From: Lactobacillus psittaci DSM 15354
GTDB taxonomy: Bacteria; Bacillota; Bacilli; Lactobacillales; Lactobacillaceae
Assembly (NCBI RefSeq): GCF_000425905.1
Contig: NZ_KE384473.1
Coordinates: forward strand, 312,693-376,692
DNA: 64,000 nucleotides
Direction of reading: 5' to 3'
Shown: positions 34,540-44,601 of the stretch, one piece after another
Layout of the letters: every line of letters begins with the position of its first letter
How positions within the stretch are numbered: position 1 is the stretch's first letter
Program-made: the position numbers and the translations under genes
Notes under the pieces: model-generated
The model's input: only the letters and a program-made list of their open reading frames with translations
Databases searched by the model: none
What the model was told of the DNA's origin: nothing

Positions 34540-37500
34540 CTATTCTATCTTAACAAGCTTTTTAGCATTTAGCAGTACTAAGTATTTTTCTTTTACTTTT
34601 TGACCGCCTAACTCATTTAATGCTCGTTCGTATAGTCGTAACTGGCCAGTGTATTTTTCTTTGATTTTGGCAATAGCTAAGTCTTGATTATTTGAATCAA
34701 CATAATCTGTTTTATAGTCAAATAAAATAATACCATCTTTATCAAGATAATAACCATCAATTGTCCCATGAACTAAGATTTTTGCATCAGGATCTGAGAA
34801 GTTCTTAAACAAAATATCAGCTTTTAACAGACTTGAAAAAGAAATTTCGCGCTTTAAGTTATTAGGCTTTTCCCAGAACTTTTTAGCAAAATCACTATGT
34901 ACGAACCATTCAATTTCAGCTAAATCCACTTCTTTTGCTAAATCTGCACTTAATCTTTGTTCTTGAATTAGTTGATCAATTTCTTTCTTTAAGCTTTCAC
35001 TGTCACCAGCGCCTTGATAATCATAATACTGCAATATTAAGTGAGTTGCCGTCCCGATTTCAGCCCCAGTATACTTACTCTTATATAAAAAGGTTGGACT
35101 GGTATCGATAGCCTGTAAGTATCGATTTGCTGACTTAATATAATGTGAATTTTCAAGTTCAGTTTCGTCTGGGTCTGGGTTATTAAAGGCCTTTTTTAAT
35201 TCGGATACAGCTTGATAAGCTGTGGTCTTAGTTGCATCTTCAAATGGGTATTTCCAGTCATATAGCTTTTTAATGCTTTCAGTTAAAAAGGTTGGATTGC
35301 TTTTTTCGATTGCATTTTCTTCTTCTGAAGCAAGATGCGGCAATTTCCCAGTAGCTGAAATTAAGATAAAATCACTAGCTTCATCAAGTTCTTGACTAAT
35401 ATCGGCAATCTTTTGCTTTGCAACTCTATCCAAATGTAAACTTGGTGCAATTAAATCTAAGGCATTGTTGGCATTAATCTTCGTATTTAAGGCTAATTTA
35501 CCGTTTATCATGCTAAGTTGCCACTTTTGTATGTCTTTATCCCAGTCTTTAATATTAGTAGTCATGATTAATTTTTGTCTTGCACGCGTTAAAGCCACAT
35601 ACATAATTCTGCTTTCTTCTTCAATCAAACTCCGTTTTTTCTGCACTTCCCCAAAGGCTCTAACTAAGGAGTCTGCACGGTATTTCCCCATATTGACTGT
35701 TAAACCACAATTATTGTTAAAGATAATGTAATTAGCAGATAGTTCACTCTTTTGAAAACGGTGCTCAAGACCAAAGTAAAAGACTATAGGAAATTCTAGC
35801 CCTTTAGAGGCATGAATTGTCATAAGTTGTACACTATTTTCTGCTTCATTACTAAGTAATGGCTGTGCTAAGTCTTTTTGATTCTTACGCATGCGGTTAA
35901 TAAAGTTGATGAATTGATACAAGCCCTTAAAGCCTGCACTTTCGTAAGAATTAGCTCTTTCATAGAGATTTTCCAAATTAACGCGTCGTTGCTGTCCATT
36001 TGGTAAACTCGTGACAATTTCTAATAAGCTTGTTTGTTCAAAAATACTCCAGATTAATTCAGATAAACGATGGTTTGTCGCAAATTCTCTAAGTTTTCCT
36101 AGCTGATTTAAAAATTTTTTGATTGATTTAGCTAAATCGTCGTTTAAGCTTAAGTAATTCAACAAAGCTTGATAGAAACTGGCATTAGGGCTATTGATGC
36201 GAATTTTAGCAAGATCAGGCTCTTTAAAATTAAATAAAGGTGAACGCAAAACCGCAACAAGAGGGATGTCTTGATCAGGATTATCAATTATTTTTAGAAA
36301 ATTCATAATTACAGTTAATTCGAAAGTTTGAAAATAATTGGCAACATCCCCAACAAATAATGGAATTTTGTTGTCACTAAAGGCCTTCAATAAATCTAAG
36401 TTCTGACTACGGCTTCTAGTTAAAATAACAATATCTGAATATTTAATTGGTCTCTTTTGTCCTAGTTTTACATCAAAAATTTCTGTTTTTGCCTTAATTA
36501 ATTGCTTGATTCGATCAATTACCACTTGAATTTGACTACTATCATCGTCGTTATCCAAGTGATAAATAAATTCAGTTGAGCTTGCTAAACTTTGCGGATA
36601 ATAACTTGCTCCAAATTTAAGCTGGGCTTGGTCCTGATAGTCAATTCCACCAAAATCAGTAGTCATTAATGGATTAAAGATTTGGTTAACAGTTTTTGTA
36701 ACTGCCTTAGTTGATCGGAAGTTATCTGCCAAAACAATCGATTGTGCACTGGGATTATGACTATATTCATAATATTTTTGTAAAAACAGACTTGGATCCG
36801 CTTGTCGGAAACCATAAATTGACTGTTTAACATCCCCCACCATAAATAGTGAATTTTGCCCTTTGGCTGAGATTTGTCCAATTAAGCTCTCTTGTAATGC
36901 ATTAGTATCTTGATATTCGTCGACTAAAATCTCTTTAAAATGATTTTGATAATATCTTTTGGCTAAATGACCAGCTGAAGTATCAGTTGTTAAAATCTGA
37001 TAGGCTAATTGCTCCATATCGCTATAGTCTAAAAGATTTTGAGCTCGTTTTAATTGATTGAACTGTTTGATAAATTCTAATTCAGCCGTTGCTGCTGCTT
37101 GCATCAATTTACCAGCTTTTTTCATAACCTGGGTTTGATCATCATTATCCAAAACGAAAAATTTAGCATAAAGATCAGCTATTTGTTCTTTAAGATTCTT
37201 TTTAACAGTTTGCGCAATTTGATAATTTTCAATCACATTTTCATCCCACTTGGATGATTTGCGATAACTACCGGTGAACTGCAAGTCATGCAGTGTAGCT
37301 CGTAATTGGTTGAAATTCGCTTCTTTTAGCTTCTGAATTGTTAGTCTAAGCTTTTGATCGAAAGCTTGAAAATCAGCTAGAACTTTTTCTAGTTCTGTTG
37401 CTTGTAATTCGTGGTCACAAAGTTGCTGAATTTGAACGTGCATTTCATTAAATACTTGTTCAAGATATGGAGTGATATATTGTCTAAAAAATGGGGTTTG

Positions 37501-38109
37501 TGTTAAATCAGAACTTGTTTCATAGTCTTGTGCTAAGTTTTTTAACCATTTATCGTATTCAGGACGGGCCATGGCATAATTATAAAGCTCAAAGATTAAT
37601 TCTCTGGCCCCTTGTGCATCGCGATCACCACTAAAATTATTATATAAATTAATCAAGTCTTGGTTAGATTCAGTAAAGGCAGTCTTTTCAACTTCTTTTA
37701 GGGCCTTTTCTTTTAAAAGCATGCTTTGAGTTTCATCTGTTAAAACACTAAAAGATGGGTCTAAACCAATAACATAGTAGAACCTTCTAACGACATCTAA
37801 GCAAAAAGAGTCAATTGTTGAAATGTTACTAGTTTCAACCTTAATTAATTCTTGCCGTAATGAAATGTTCTGGGGCTTTTTTTGAATTTCAGATCTTAAA
37901 ACCTTTTGAATTCGCTCCTTCATTTCTGTTGCTGCAGCTTTAGTAAATGTAATAACTAACAGTTCATCTAAACTAGTACCATTTTTGATAAGATTTAAAA
38001 CCCGTTCAACTAAAACCATCGTTTTCCCAGATCCAGCTGAAGCTGAGACTAGTAGGTTTTTGCCAACTTCGCTAATTGCTGCATTTTGCTCTTGGGTATA
38101 GTTAACCAT
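34540..38109 (-). CDS. addA: ATP-dependent helicase/nuclease subunit A (AddA/RexA)
   Basis: 1189 residues. UvrD-like helicase plus RecB-family nuclease that processes double-strand breaks with AddB, producing recombinogenic ends for RecA. Walker A SASAGSGKT is at residues 22-30. Walker B VDEYQDTN and the later helicase motif LMTIHASKGLEFP are intact. The C-terminal nuclease motif ILFDYKTDYV (about residue 1125) contains the catalytic Asp and Lys. It overlaps the addB end by 8 nt. In lactic acid bacteria the pair is called RexAB. Confidence 0.95.
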   Translation of the reverse strand: MVNYTQEQNAAISEVGKNLLVSASAGSGKTMVLVERVLNLIKNGTSLDELLVITFTKAAATEMKERIQKVLRSEIQKKPQNISLRQELIKVETSNISTIDSFCLDVVRRFYYVIGLDPSFSVLTDETQSMLLKEKALKEVEKTAFTESNQDLINLYNNFSGDRDAQGARELIFELYNYAMARPEYDKWLKNLAQDYETSSDLTQTPFFRQYITPYLEQVFNEMHVQIQQLCDHELQATELEKVLADFQAFDQKLRLTIQKLKEANFNQLRATLHDLQFTGSYRKSSKWDENVIENYQIAQTVKKNLKEQIADLYAKFFVLDNDDQTQVMKKAGKLMQAAATAELEFIKQFNQLKRAQNLLDYSDMEQLAYQILTTDTSAGHLAKRYYQNHFKEILVDEYQDTNALQESLIGQISAKGQNSLFMVGDVKQSIYGFRQADPSLFLQKYYEYSHNPSAQSIVLADNFRSTKAVTKTVNQIFNPLMTTDFGGIDYQDQAQLKFGASYYPQSLASSTEFIYHLDNDDDSSQIQVVIDRIKQLIKAKTEIFDVKLGQKRPIKYSDIVILTRSRSQNLDLLKAFSDNKIPLFVGDVANYFQTFELTVIMNFLKIIDNPDQDIPLVAVLRSPLFNFKEPDLAKIRINSPNASFYQALLNYLSLNDDLAKSIKKFLNQLGKLREFATNHRLSELIWSIFEQTSLLEIVTSLPNGQQRRVNLENLYERANSYESAGFKGLYQFINFINRMRKNQKDLAQPLLSNEAENSVQLMTIHASKGLEFPIVFYFGLEHRFQKSELSANYIIFNNNCGLTVNMGKYRADSLVRAFGEVQKKRSLIEEESRIMYVALTRARQKLIMTTNIKDWDKDIQKWQLSMINGKLALNTKINANNALDLIAPSLHLDRVAKQKIADISQELDEASDFILISATGKLPHLASEEENAIEKSNPTFLTESIKKLYDWKYPFEDATKTTAYQAVSELKKAFNNPDPDETELENSHYIKSANRYLQAIDTSPTFLYKSKYTGAEIGTATHLILQYYDYQGAGDSESLKKEIDQLIQEQRLSADLAKEVDLAEIEWFVHSDFAKKFWEKPNNLKREISFSSLLKADILFKNFSDPDAKILVHGTIDGYYLDKDGIILFDYKTDYVDSNNQDLAIAKIKEKYTGQLRLYERALNELGGQKVKEKYLVLLNAKKLVKIE

Positions 38110-41100
38110 TATTGTCTTCCTTTTCTAGAATAGATTTGATGTAATCAAGAAACTCTTTTTTGTTCATACTATCAATGAGTTTATATTGATTATTAATTAA
38201 CTTATTATCAAAGAAGAAGATATCTTGATAATCCGAATACTGTAGACCGGTTTGGTTTTCATACTTAAATGGATTTAAAGCAATTTGTCCCGAAAGGATT
38301 TCCTTCCCTGCCTTTTTGATTAGATATTCATTATATTTTAAAACAAGCTGCAATTCATCAAGGGTAAAAGCACTATTTTTAGGAAGTGACATGCTTAAAT
38401 CTTTTTTGGTTTTGACAGATTTATAAAGTTCGCTACTATTTTGATCTTCTAAAAGTGGCTCTGCTGTTTTTAGAAGAATATCATCGTTTACCATTAGGCC
38501 GTTGTACATAAGCTTAGGCTTAGCGTCTAATAAGTTAGTTTTTAATTTAAAATTTTTATCAATGGCTTTAGCTGAATTAATCCGTTCAACGTTTTTGGTA
38601 ATTGTTTGGTAAAAGGCCCCTAAAAGCTGTAATCTCGCTCCTTGAGTAAAGAATTGAGCATTTTTAGCTAAGACATCAAGGTAAGAAACCATTTGTAAGC
38701 TGATACCATTTGCAAATAAGGCCAAATCAAAACTCTTGCTTGAAGATTTATAGTCAATAACTTGACCAATTGTGCCAATTTCGGTCTTAGCAAGGTCAAC
38801 CCGGTCAATCTTGCCCCGTAAGTTTATTTCTTTACCATCCTTTAATTTAAAGTCTAAACCTTTTACTGGACTAGTAAGTCCGAAACTAAGTTCAGAATAC
38901 TTGGGCTTTAAAGGTGTCTTTTTGAGATTAGCTTGCCAGTTGAAAGCTACTTTATCAGTGGTCCTATCTAAACTCGTGAATAAATAGCGATTAAATGGAT
39001 CAGTTAGAAGTTGTTCATAATTCCCTTCATCCATCATTTGTTTCCGGACAGCTTTAAGATATGATTTTAATTCACTTTGATTAATTTCACCTAAGTCTAC
39101 TTGTTTTTGAGCTAAGAGCTTAACTAAATAATCAAAAGTTTGATGGAAGTAATTACCAGCTTGGATAACATCAAGTTCATTTTCATAACGTTTGCGTAAT
39201 TTTAAGCCATAAATTAAGAAATATTCTAATGAGTTTTGGTAGTAAGTTTCTAATTGCGAAACTGACGAATTTAAGTTGCTTCCATAAAGTTTTTCAGCTA
39301 ATGGGCTCCCTAATGAAATTGGATTATTATCGAAGTTTTGTCCCTCAAGTACTTGCTTTGCCTTATTAGGGATGCGCTCTTTTGTTAAACTGATTAGCTC
39401 TTTTTGGTTAGCCAAGTCTTGTGCAAAAGTTAAATAGCCTAAACTCGCACTTGGCGTCGTAATAAATGATAATAAGTTGTTACCATCAGCATTTGGTAGA
39501 TCATTTTGGATAAATTCATTTGCCCCAAATTCTAACAAACGTCTGTAATAATGGGATGGCTGAATCATTTCATTACTAGTATTTAAAACTGGATAAGTTA
39601 CATAAATATGATCACTAGCTAAAGCCAAAGCATTACCGAATTGGTAATCTTGATCTAGATTGGAGAGTATTTGATGGTCTTCTAGGTAGTGTTCCCCATC
39701 ACTTTTTGAGTTAATCTGGGCCAAATTTTCACTTGTTAAAAAGCCAGGTTGATTACTTATTTGAGGTAAATTAGAGCTAGTTGCACCGATAATAAATACT
39801 TGCTTGTAATTTGCCAGTTGTGCAATTCCCATTTCTGATAGGTTAACAGCGTCCAGTGTTGATGGAATTTGCGCAAAATTGGCTTCCTTAAAGCCAGTTG
39901 TCAAAATAGTAAAAAATTCGTCTAAATCAAAATTATCAGGATTTATTTGTAAGTAATCTTTCAAAAGCTTAAGTAAGGTATCCCAAACTTGCTTAGGTTC
40001 TTGACTAGCCTGCAAGTCACTATTATCAATAGCTTTTTGACGCCAAGCTTCTAAGACTTTGCTGACGCCATTTTTCACTAAGAAATCGAATAAGATTGTA
40101 ATTGCCTTTTGTGAATCAGTTTCACTTTTTAAAACTTTAAATAACTTTTCTAAACGATTGATGATATATGCTCTTAGTTTTTCTAAACGGGCGATAATTT
40201 CTTCTTTTTGGTCAATTCGAATTACTTTATTTTTGACAAAAGAAGTTAATGGCCGTTGCCAGAGACTATAATTAATTCCATGTGCTAAGGCAAAATTTTC
40301 TAAAAGATCAATATCATAACTAAAAGCAGATTCATCTGAATAAAAGTCAGGAATTAATAACTTAGTTTTTAAGATTGCAAATAAACCGGTAGTTTCTATC
40401 CCTGTTTTAGCAAAATCAGCTAAATTTTCGAGTAAGATGACTAGCGGATGATACTTCATTTCTTTTTGTAAGTCATTAAAAAATGGTATCTGATTTTGAC
40501 GCAAAATTGGGCCTAAATAAGTTTCATATTCATGTAAATTCGGTGCTAAGACTAAAAAGTCGCGATAACGATACTTCTTTAAAGCTACTTGTTGATATAT
40601 TGTTCTAGCAACAAAATAAGCTTCATCATAACGAGAGTCAGCCTTGACTAACTGGATAAAATCTTTAACTTTGTCATTGCTTTCAGCAGGCAATTCTTCT
40701 GTCCATAATGCATTAAGGTATGTTTTTTGCGTTTGAGGGCTAGGCAAAAGTTCATATTCACATTTTAATCCTGCTTTTTCAAAATAAGTTTTTAGATCAG
40801 AAATTGTTTTTTGAACGACATAGTCATAGTCCCCTGCTTGACTAGGACTGATTTGACCATTCTTGGTAGCAAAAGCCCATGTCACATTTCCTGCTCTCTT
40901 TGCTAAGAGCTTACAAGTAAGAATTTCTTGAATTGAAAAATGTGAGAAGTCAACAAAGAAGAAATTTTTCTGACTTAAATCAATTTCTGCTAGCTTTTCA
41001 TTAAGTTTTAGTTCTAAATCGTCTTTAGTCATAAAGTGATTTAAGATGGCTGCCTCATAAGCTGATTTGATAATGTCTAAGTCATGAACTTTGTTTTTAG

Positions 41101-41554
41101 TTTCTTCGTCTATATCTTCATCAATTTCTTCAAGATCGACACCAGATTTTCTTAGTTCAAGAATAGTTGTATAAATTTGCTTGATTAAACCAGAATTTTT
41201 ACCTAGATGCTTAAAAAGAATTAATTCATCACTTTTTTCTTTGACAATTTTTGCTAAAAGCATGGTACTAGCTGCATCATCAATTACCGGATTCATTAAT
41301 TCAAGCTCGTTTTGTAAAAAGTACCAAGCTAGACGTGAAAAAGAAAGGATGTGTAACTTTTCTACGGCAGTTTCTTGTTTCTGTCTTAATCTTGCTAAAC
41401 TATTTATAGATTCAACTTCTGTGGTAAACTTAATATGATTTGGAACAATAATAAATGTTTCTCTATCTGAGTTTTTGGCAAAAGCTTCTGTTGCCAACTT
41501 AATAATTTTTTCGTGTAATGGCGCTGGTTGACGCCCAGTAATAATTTTAATCAT
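38102..41554 (-). CDS. addB: ATP-dependent helicase/nuclease subunit B (AddB/RexB)
   Basis: 1150 residues. Partner of AddA. The N-terminus has a degenerate Walker A (GRQPAPLHEK) instead of GRAGSGKS, so it probably does not hydrolyse ATP. The C-terminal RecB-like nuclease motif GQVIDYKSS (about residue 935) is intact. Bacillus AddB has four cysteines around the nuclease domain that bind a 4Fe-4S cluster; here the terminal segment reads LQYSDYQDIFFFD without cysteines. These features define the RexB subtype. It is divergent from mvk across only 54 bp. Confidence 0.93.
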   Translation of the reverse strand: MIKIITGRQPAPLHEKIIKLATEAFAKNSDRETFIIVPNHIKFTTEVESINSLARLRQKQETAVEKLHILSFSRLAWYFLQNELELMNPVIDDAASTMLLAKIVKEKSDELILFKHLGKNSGLIKQIYTTILELRKSGVDLEEIDEDIDEETKNKVHDLDIIKSAYEAAILNHFMTKDDLELKLNEKLAEIDLSQKNFFFVDFSHFSIQEILTCKLLAKRAGNVTWAFATKNGQISPSQAGDYDYVVQKTISDLKTYFEKAGLKCEYELLPSPQTQKTYLNALWTEELPAESNDKVKDFIQLVKADSRYDEAYFVARTIYQQVALKKYRYRDFLVLAPNLHEYETYLGPILRQNQIPFFNDLQKEMKYHPLVILLENLADFAKTGIETTGLFAILKTKLLIPDFYSDESAFSYDIDLLENFALAHGINYSLWQRPLTSFVKNKVIRIDQKEEIIARLEKLRAYIINRLEKLFKVLKSETDSQKAITILFDFLVKNGVSKVLEAWRQKAIDNSDLQASQEPKQVWDTLLKLLKDYLQINPDNFDLDEFFTILTTGFKEANFAQIPSTLDAVNLSEMGIAQLANYKQVFIIGATSSNLPQISNQPGFLTSENLAQINSKSDGEHYLEDHQILSNLDQDYQFGNALALASDHIYVTYPVLNTSNEMIQPSHYYRRLLEFGANEFIQNDLPNADGNNLLSFITTPSASLGYLTFAQDLANQKELISLTKERIPNKAKQVLEGQNFDNNPISLGSPLAEKLYGSNLNSSVSQLETYYQNSLEYFLIYGLKLRKRYENELDVIQAGNYFHQTFDYLVKLLAQKQVDLGEINQSELKSYLKAVRKQMMDEGNYEQLLTDPFNRYLFTSLDRTTDKVAFNWQANLKKTPLKPKYSELSFGLTSPVKGLDFKLKDGKEINLRGKIDRVDLAKTEIGTIGQVIDYKSSSKSFDLALFANGISLQMVSYLDVLAKNAQFFTQGARLQLLGAFYQTITKNVERINSAKAIDKNFKLKTNLLDAKPKLMYNGLMVNDDILLKTAEPLLEDQNSSELYKSVKTKKDLSMSLPKNSAFTLDELQLVLKYNEYLIKKAGKEILSGQIALNPFKYENQTGLQYSDYQDIFFFDNKLINNQYKLIDSMNKKEFLDYIKSILEKEDNNG

Positions 41555-41608
41555 AAATGAACTCCTTATTTTTTTATTTTAGCATAGGAAGTTCTAGGAG
41601 GAATTAAT

Positions 41609-42523
41609 TTGCAGTCATCTTATCTAGCACATGGTAAAGTGATTTTAATTGGTGAACATTCTGTGGTTTATGGCTACAATGCCTTAAGTATGCCAATTCA
41701 ATCTTTAAATATCAAAACAACTGTATCTTTAAATCAAACCCCAGAATATTATATGGATACAGATCGTTACCACGGTGACTTTTTTGAAGCACCAGCTGAA
41801 TATAATGGCTTAAAGTATATCCTTAAACATTTTCTAAATTTGATTGCGAATCCCCCATATTTAAAGATAAAATACACTGGTTTAATTCCAATTGAACGTG
41901 GTCTGGGTTCAAGCGCAACCGTTTCTTTAGGTACAACTAAAGCATTAAACGATTTCTTCCAACTTAATTTGTCAGAAGAAGAAATAATGAACATTACTAA
42001 TTTTGCTGAAACTATTAACCATGGTAAAGCTAGCGGATTAGATAGTGCAACGGTCAATTCCGATGATTTAGTCTTTTTCAATAAAAATACTGGAATTGAA
42101 TATTTAAAACAAAAGCTTAATGCTTATCTTTTAATTATGGATACTGGAGATTTGGGCAATACTAAAGAAGCTGTTCAACTTGTTAAAGCTTTAATTGCTA
42201 GCTCAACTTTAGCTAAAGCTGCTATTGAACGTCTAGGTCTTTTAACTGATAATGTCAAAAATGCTTGGCTTAAAAATGACGCAGCTACTGTGGGAAAACT
42301 TATGACGCAAGCTCAGGCATGTTTGAAGACTTTGCAAGTGTCGACTCCTAAGATTGATCAACTAACAAAATTAGCGATTAATACTGGAGCTTATGGTGCA
42401 AAACTATCAGGTGGTGGCTTAGGTGGGATTGTCATTGCCCTATGCCCTGATCAGAAAACCGCTCAAAAAATAGCTCAAAATGCTGGAATTTTAATTAGTA
42501 ATTATTGGATTGAGGAAGTATGA
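41609..42523 (+). CDS. mvk: Mevalonate kinase
   Basis: 304 residues, GHMP kinase family. It phosphorylates mevalonate to 5-phosphomevalonate. Motif 1 GKVILIGEHSVVYG lies at residues 9-22, the ATP-binding motif 2 PIERGLGSSATVS at about 93-105, and motif 3 AKLSGGGLGG near 270. The start is TTG 41609, 7 nt after AGGAGG (41596-41601). It overlaps mvaD by 4 nt (ATGA). First gene of the isoprenoid operon. Confidence 0.95.
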   Translation: MQSSYLAHGKVILIGEHSVVYGYNALSMPIQSLNIKTTVSLNQTPEYYMDTDRYHGDFFEAPAEYNGLKYILKHFLNLIANPPYLKIKYTGLIPIERGLGSSATVSLGTTKALNDFFQLNLSEEEIMNITNFAETINHGKASGLDSATVNSDDLVFFNKNTGIEYLKQKLNAYLLIMDTGDLGNTKEAVQLVKALIASSTLAKAAIERLGLLTDNVKNAWLKNDAATVGKLMTQAQACLKTLQVSTPKIDQLTKLAINTGAYGAKLSGGGLGGIVIALCPDQKTAQKIAQNAGILISNYWIEEV

Positions 42524-43494
42524 TGAATAATACTGCACGTGCGCATACAAATATTGCTTTAATCAAGTATTGGGGTAAAAAAGACGCTGACTTACGTTTA
42601 CCGTTAATGTCTAGTATTTCTATGACGTTAGATGCTTTTTATACAGATACAAACTTGGTTTTAGATACTGAAGATAAAAGATTTTATCTTAATGGAGAGC
42701 TGGTTACTGGTAAAGCTAGTGAGCGAGTAATTAGTTATGTAGAGCGCTTGCAAAAGCTCTTCCATGTATCAGGTAATTTTCACGTAATTAGTCAAAATCA
42801 TGTCCCTACAAGTGCCGGGCTCGCTTCTTCTAGTTCAGCCTTTGCAGCTTTAGCTGCTAGTTTTGTTAAAGCTTATCAGCTTGATATTTCAAAAAAAGGC
42901 TTGTCCATTTTGGCACGTTTAGGTTCAGGTAGTGCTACCAGATCTATTTTTGGTGGTTTTGCTATTTGGCATCAAGGGCAAAATAGCGCTACCAGCTTTG
43001 GTGAAGCAATTGATGAAACTCCTGAAATGGATTTAAGGATGATTGCAGTTGAACTAAATACTAAACAAAAGAAGATATCTTCTACCCAAGGAATGGAAAT
43101 GGCAAAAACTAGCCCCTTCTTTATTCCTTGGATTCATGAGAATGAAGCGCAAATTATTGATATGAAGGCTGCAATTGAAAATAATGATTTTACTAGTTTA
43201 GGTGAATTAGCTGAGCAAAATGCTAGTCAAATGCATGCAGTTAATTTGGCCTGTGAGACTCCTTTTACCTACTTTGAACCTGAAACTGTTGCTTTAATTC
43301 ATTTGGTACAGGATTTACGTAAGCAAGGACTTGAATGTTACTACACAATTGATGCGGGTCCTAATGTTAAAATTTTGACAGAATTAAGAAACAGCAAAGA
43401 AATTCAAAAAGCTGTTAAGCAGTTATTGCCAACTGTTAAAATAGTCGAAAGTGGTTTTGGACCGGGTATTCAATACTTAAATGAACAGATTTAA
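42520..43494 (+). CDS. mvaD: Diphosphomevalonate decarboxylase
   Basis: 324 residues. It converts mevalonate diphosphate to isopentenyl diphosphate with ATP. The N-terminal block NIALIKYWGK (about residues 11-20) holds the catalytic lysine region. The GHMP motif PTSAGLASSSSAFAALA is near 98, and the catalytic Asp lies in the DAGPN motif near 285. The ATG overlaps the mvk TGA stop; a second ATG follows immediately. Middle of a tight four-gene mevalonate operon. Confidence 0.95.
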   Translation: MMNNTARAHTNIALIKYWGKKDADLRLPLMSSISMTLDAFYTDTNLVLDTEDKRFYLNGELVTGKASERVISYVERLQKLFHVSGNFHVISQNHVPTSAGLASSSSAFAALAASFVKAYQLDISKKGLSILARLGSGSATRSIFGGFAIWHQGQNSATSFGEAIDETPEMDLRMIAVELNTKQKKISSTQGMEMAKTSPFFIPWIHENEAQIIDMKAAIENNDFTSLGELAEQNASQMHAVNLACETPFTYFEPETVALIHLVQDLRKQGLECYYTIDAGPNVKILTELRNSKEIQKAVKQLLPTVKIVESGFGPGIQYLNEQI

Positions 43495-43514
43495 AAAGAT
43501 TAGAGGGTTTTAAA

Positions 43515-44591
43515 TTGATAATTGAAAAGGCACCTGGAAAATTATATATCGCAGGTGAATATGCAGTTTTAGAACAAAATTGTCCAGCAATAATTGTCGC
43601 CTTAGACCAATTTGTTACAGCTACTATCTTTCCGGCTCATGGAATGACAGGTGTTATCCATTCTAAGCAGTATTCTCAAAATTCAATCCACTGGCGCCGA
43701 AGTGGTAATAAAATGGTGATTGATAATCGCGATAATCCATTTGAATACATCATTTCTGCTATTAGGTTTACTGAACAATATTTAGTAGAAAATGGAATTA
43801 AACTAAAAATCTTTGATTTACATATTGATTCTGATTTAGATAGTAAAGATGGCAAAAAATATGGCCTAGGGTCTTCAGCAGCTGTCACTGTAGCAACTGT
43901 CAAAGCAATCCTATATTTCTATGGAATTGAATTAAATAAAGATTTAATTTTTAAATTGGCAGCTATCTCCCACTATAATGTTCAAGGGAATGGCTCAGCT
44001 GGTGATATTGCCGCAAGTGTCTATGGTGGGTGGCTTGCCTATCAAACTTTTGACAAGAAGTGGTTGAAGGCACAACTTTCACATCAGAAACTTTCAAAAA
44101 TTATTGAGCAAGCCTGGCCTGGTCTTTTGGTACAAGTTTTAACTCCACCAGCTGGCATGGATTTACTAATTGGCTGGAGTGGACAACCTGCTTCAACTTC
44201 TCAATTAGTTGATAAAACAGATGCCCATAAAGAGGACATAAAAAAAGAATATCAACATTTTTTAAATGATTCTCGTGCTTGCGTTTTAGCAATGATTAAA
44301 GGTTTTAAAGAAAACGATATTAACCAAATTCAAAATGAAATTCGGCGAAATCGTAAAATCTTAGCAAATTTTGCAAAGTTAAATCACATTGCAATTGAAA
44401 TTCCTCGGCTAACAAAATTAATTGAAATTGCAGAAAGCTTTGGCTTTGCAGCCAAAACTTCAGGAGCTGGAAATGGTGATTGTGGAATCGTCATTACTAA
44501 TCATGCACAAAGGGAATCACTGCTTAAAATGGAATGGCGCGAAGCTGGTATTATTCCACTAGATTTTCAAGTTCACACCCTATCTAATTAA
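43515..44591 (+). CDS. mvaK2: Phosphomevalonate kinase
   Basis: 358 residues, GHMP kinase family; it forms mevalonate diphosphate. Motifs: APGKLYIAGEYAVL at residues 5-18, YGLGSSAAVTVATVKA near 117, and the C-terminal TSGAGNGDCG. The start is TTG 43515, 7 nt after AGAGGG (43502-43507). With mvk and mvaD it completes the lower mevalonate pathway. Confidence 0.95.
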   Translation: MIIEKAPGKLYIAGEYAVLEQNCPAIIVALDQFVTATIFPAHGMTGVIHSKQYSQNSIHWRRSGNKMVIDNRDNPFEYIISAIRFTEQYLVENGIKLKIFDLHIDSDLDSKDGKKYGLGSSAAVTVATVKAILYFYGIELNKDLIFKLAAISHYNVQGNGSAGDIAASVYGGWLAYQTFDKKWLKAQLSHQKLSKIIEQAWPGLLVQVLTPPAGMDLLIGWSGQPASTSQLVDKTDAHKEDIKKEYQHFLNDSRACVLAMIKGFKENDINQIQNEIRRNRKILANFAKLNHIAIEIPRLTKLIEIAESFGFAAKTSGAGNGDCGIVITNHAQRESLLKMEWREAGIIPLDFQVHTLSN

Positions 44592-44601
44592 AGGAAAAAC
44601 T

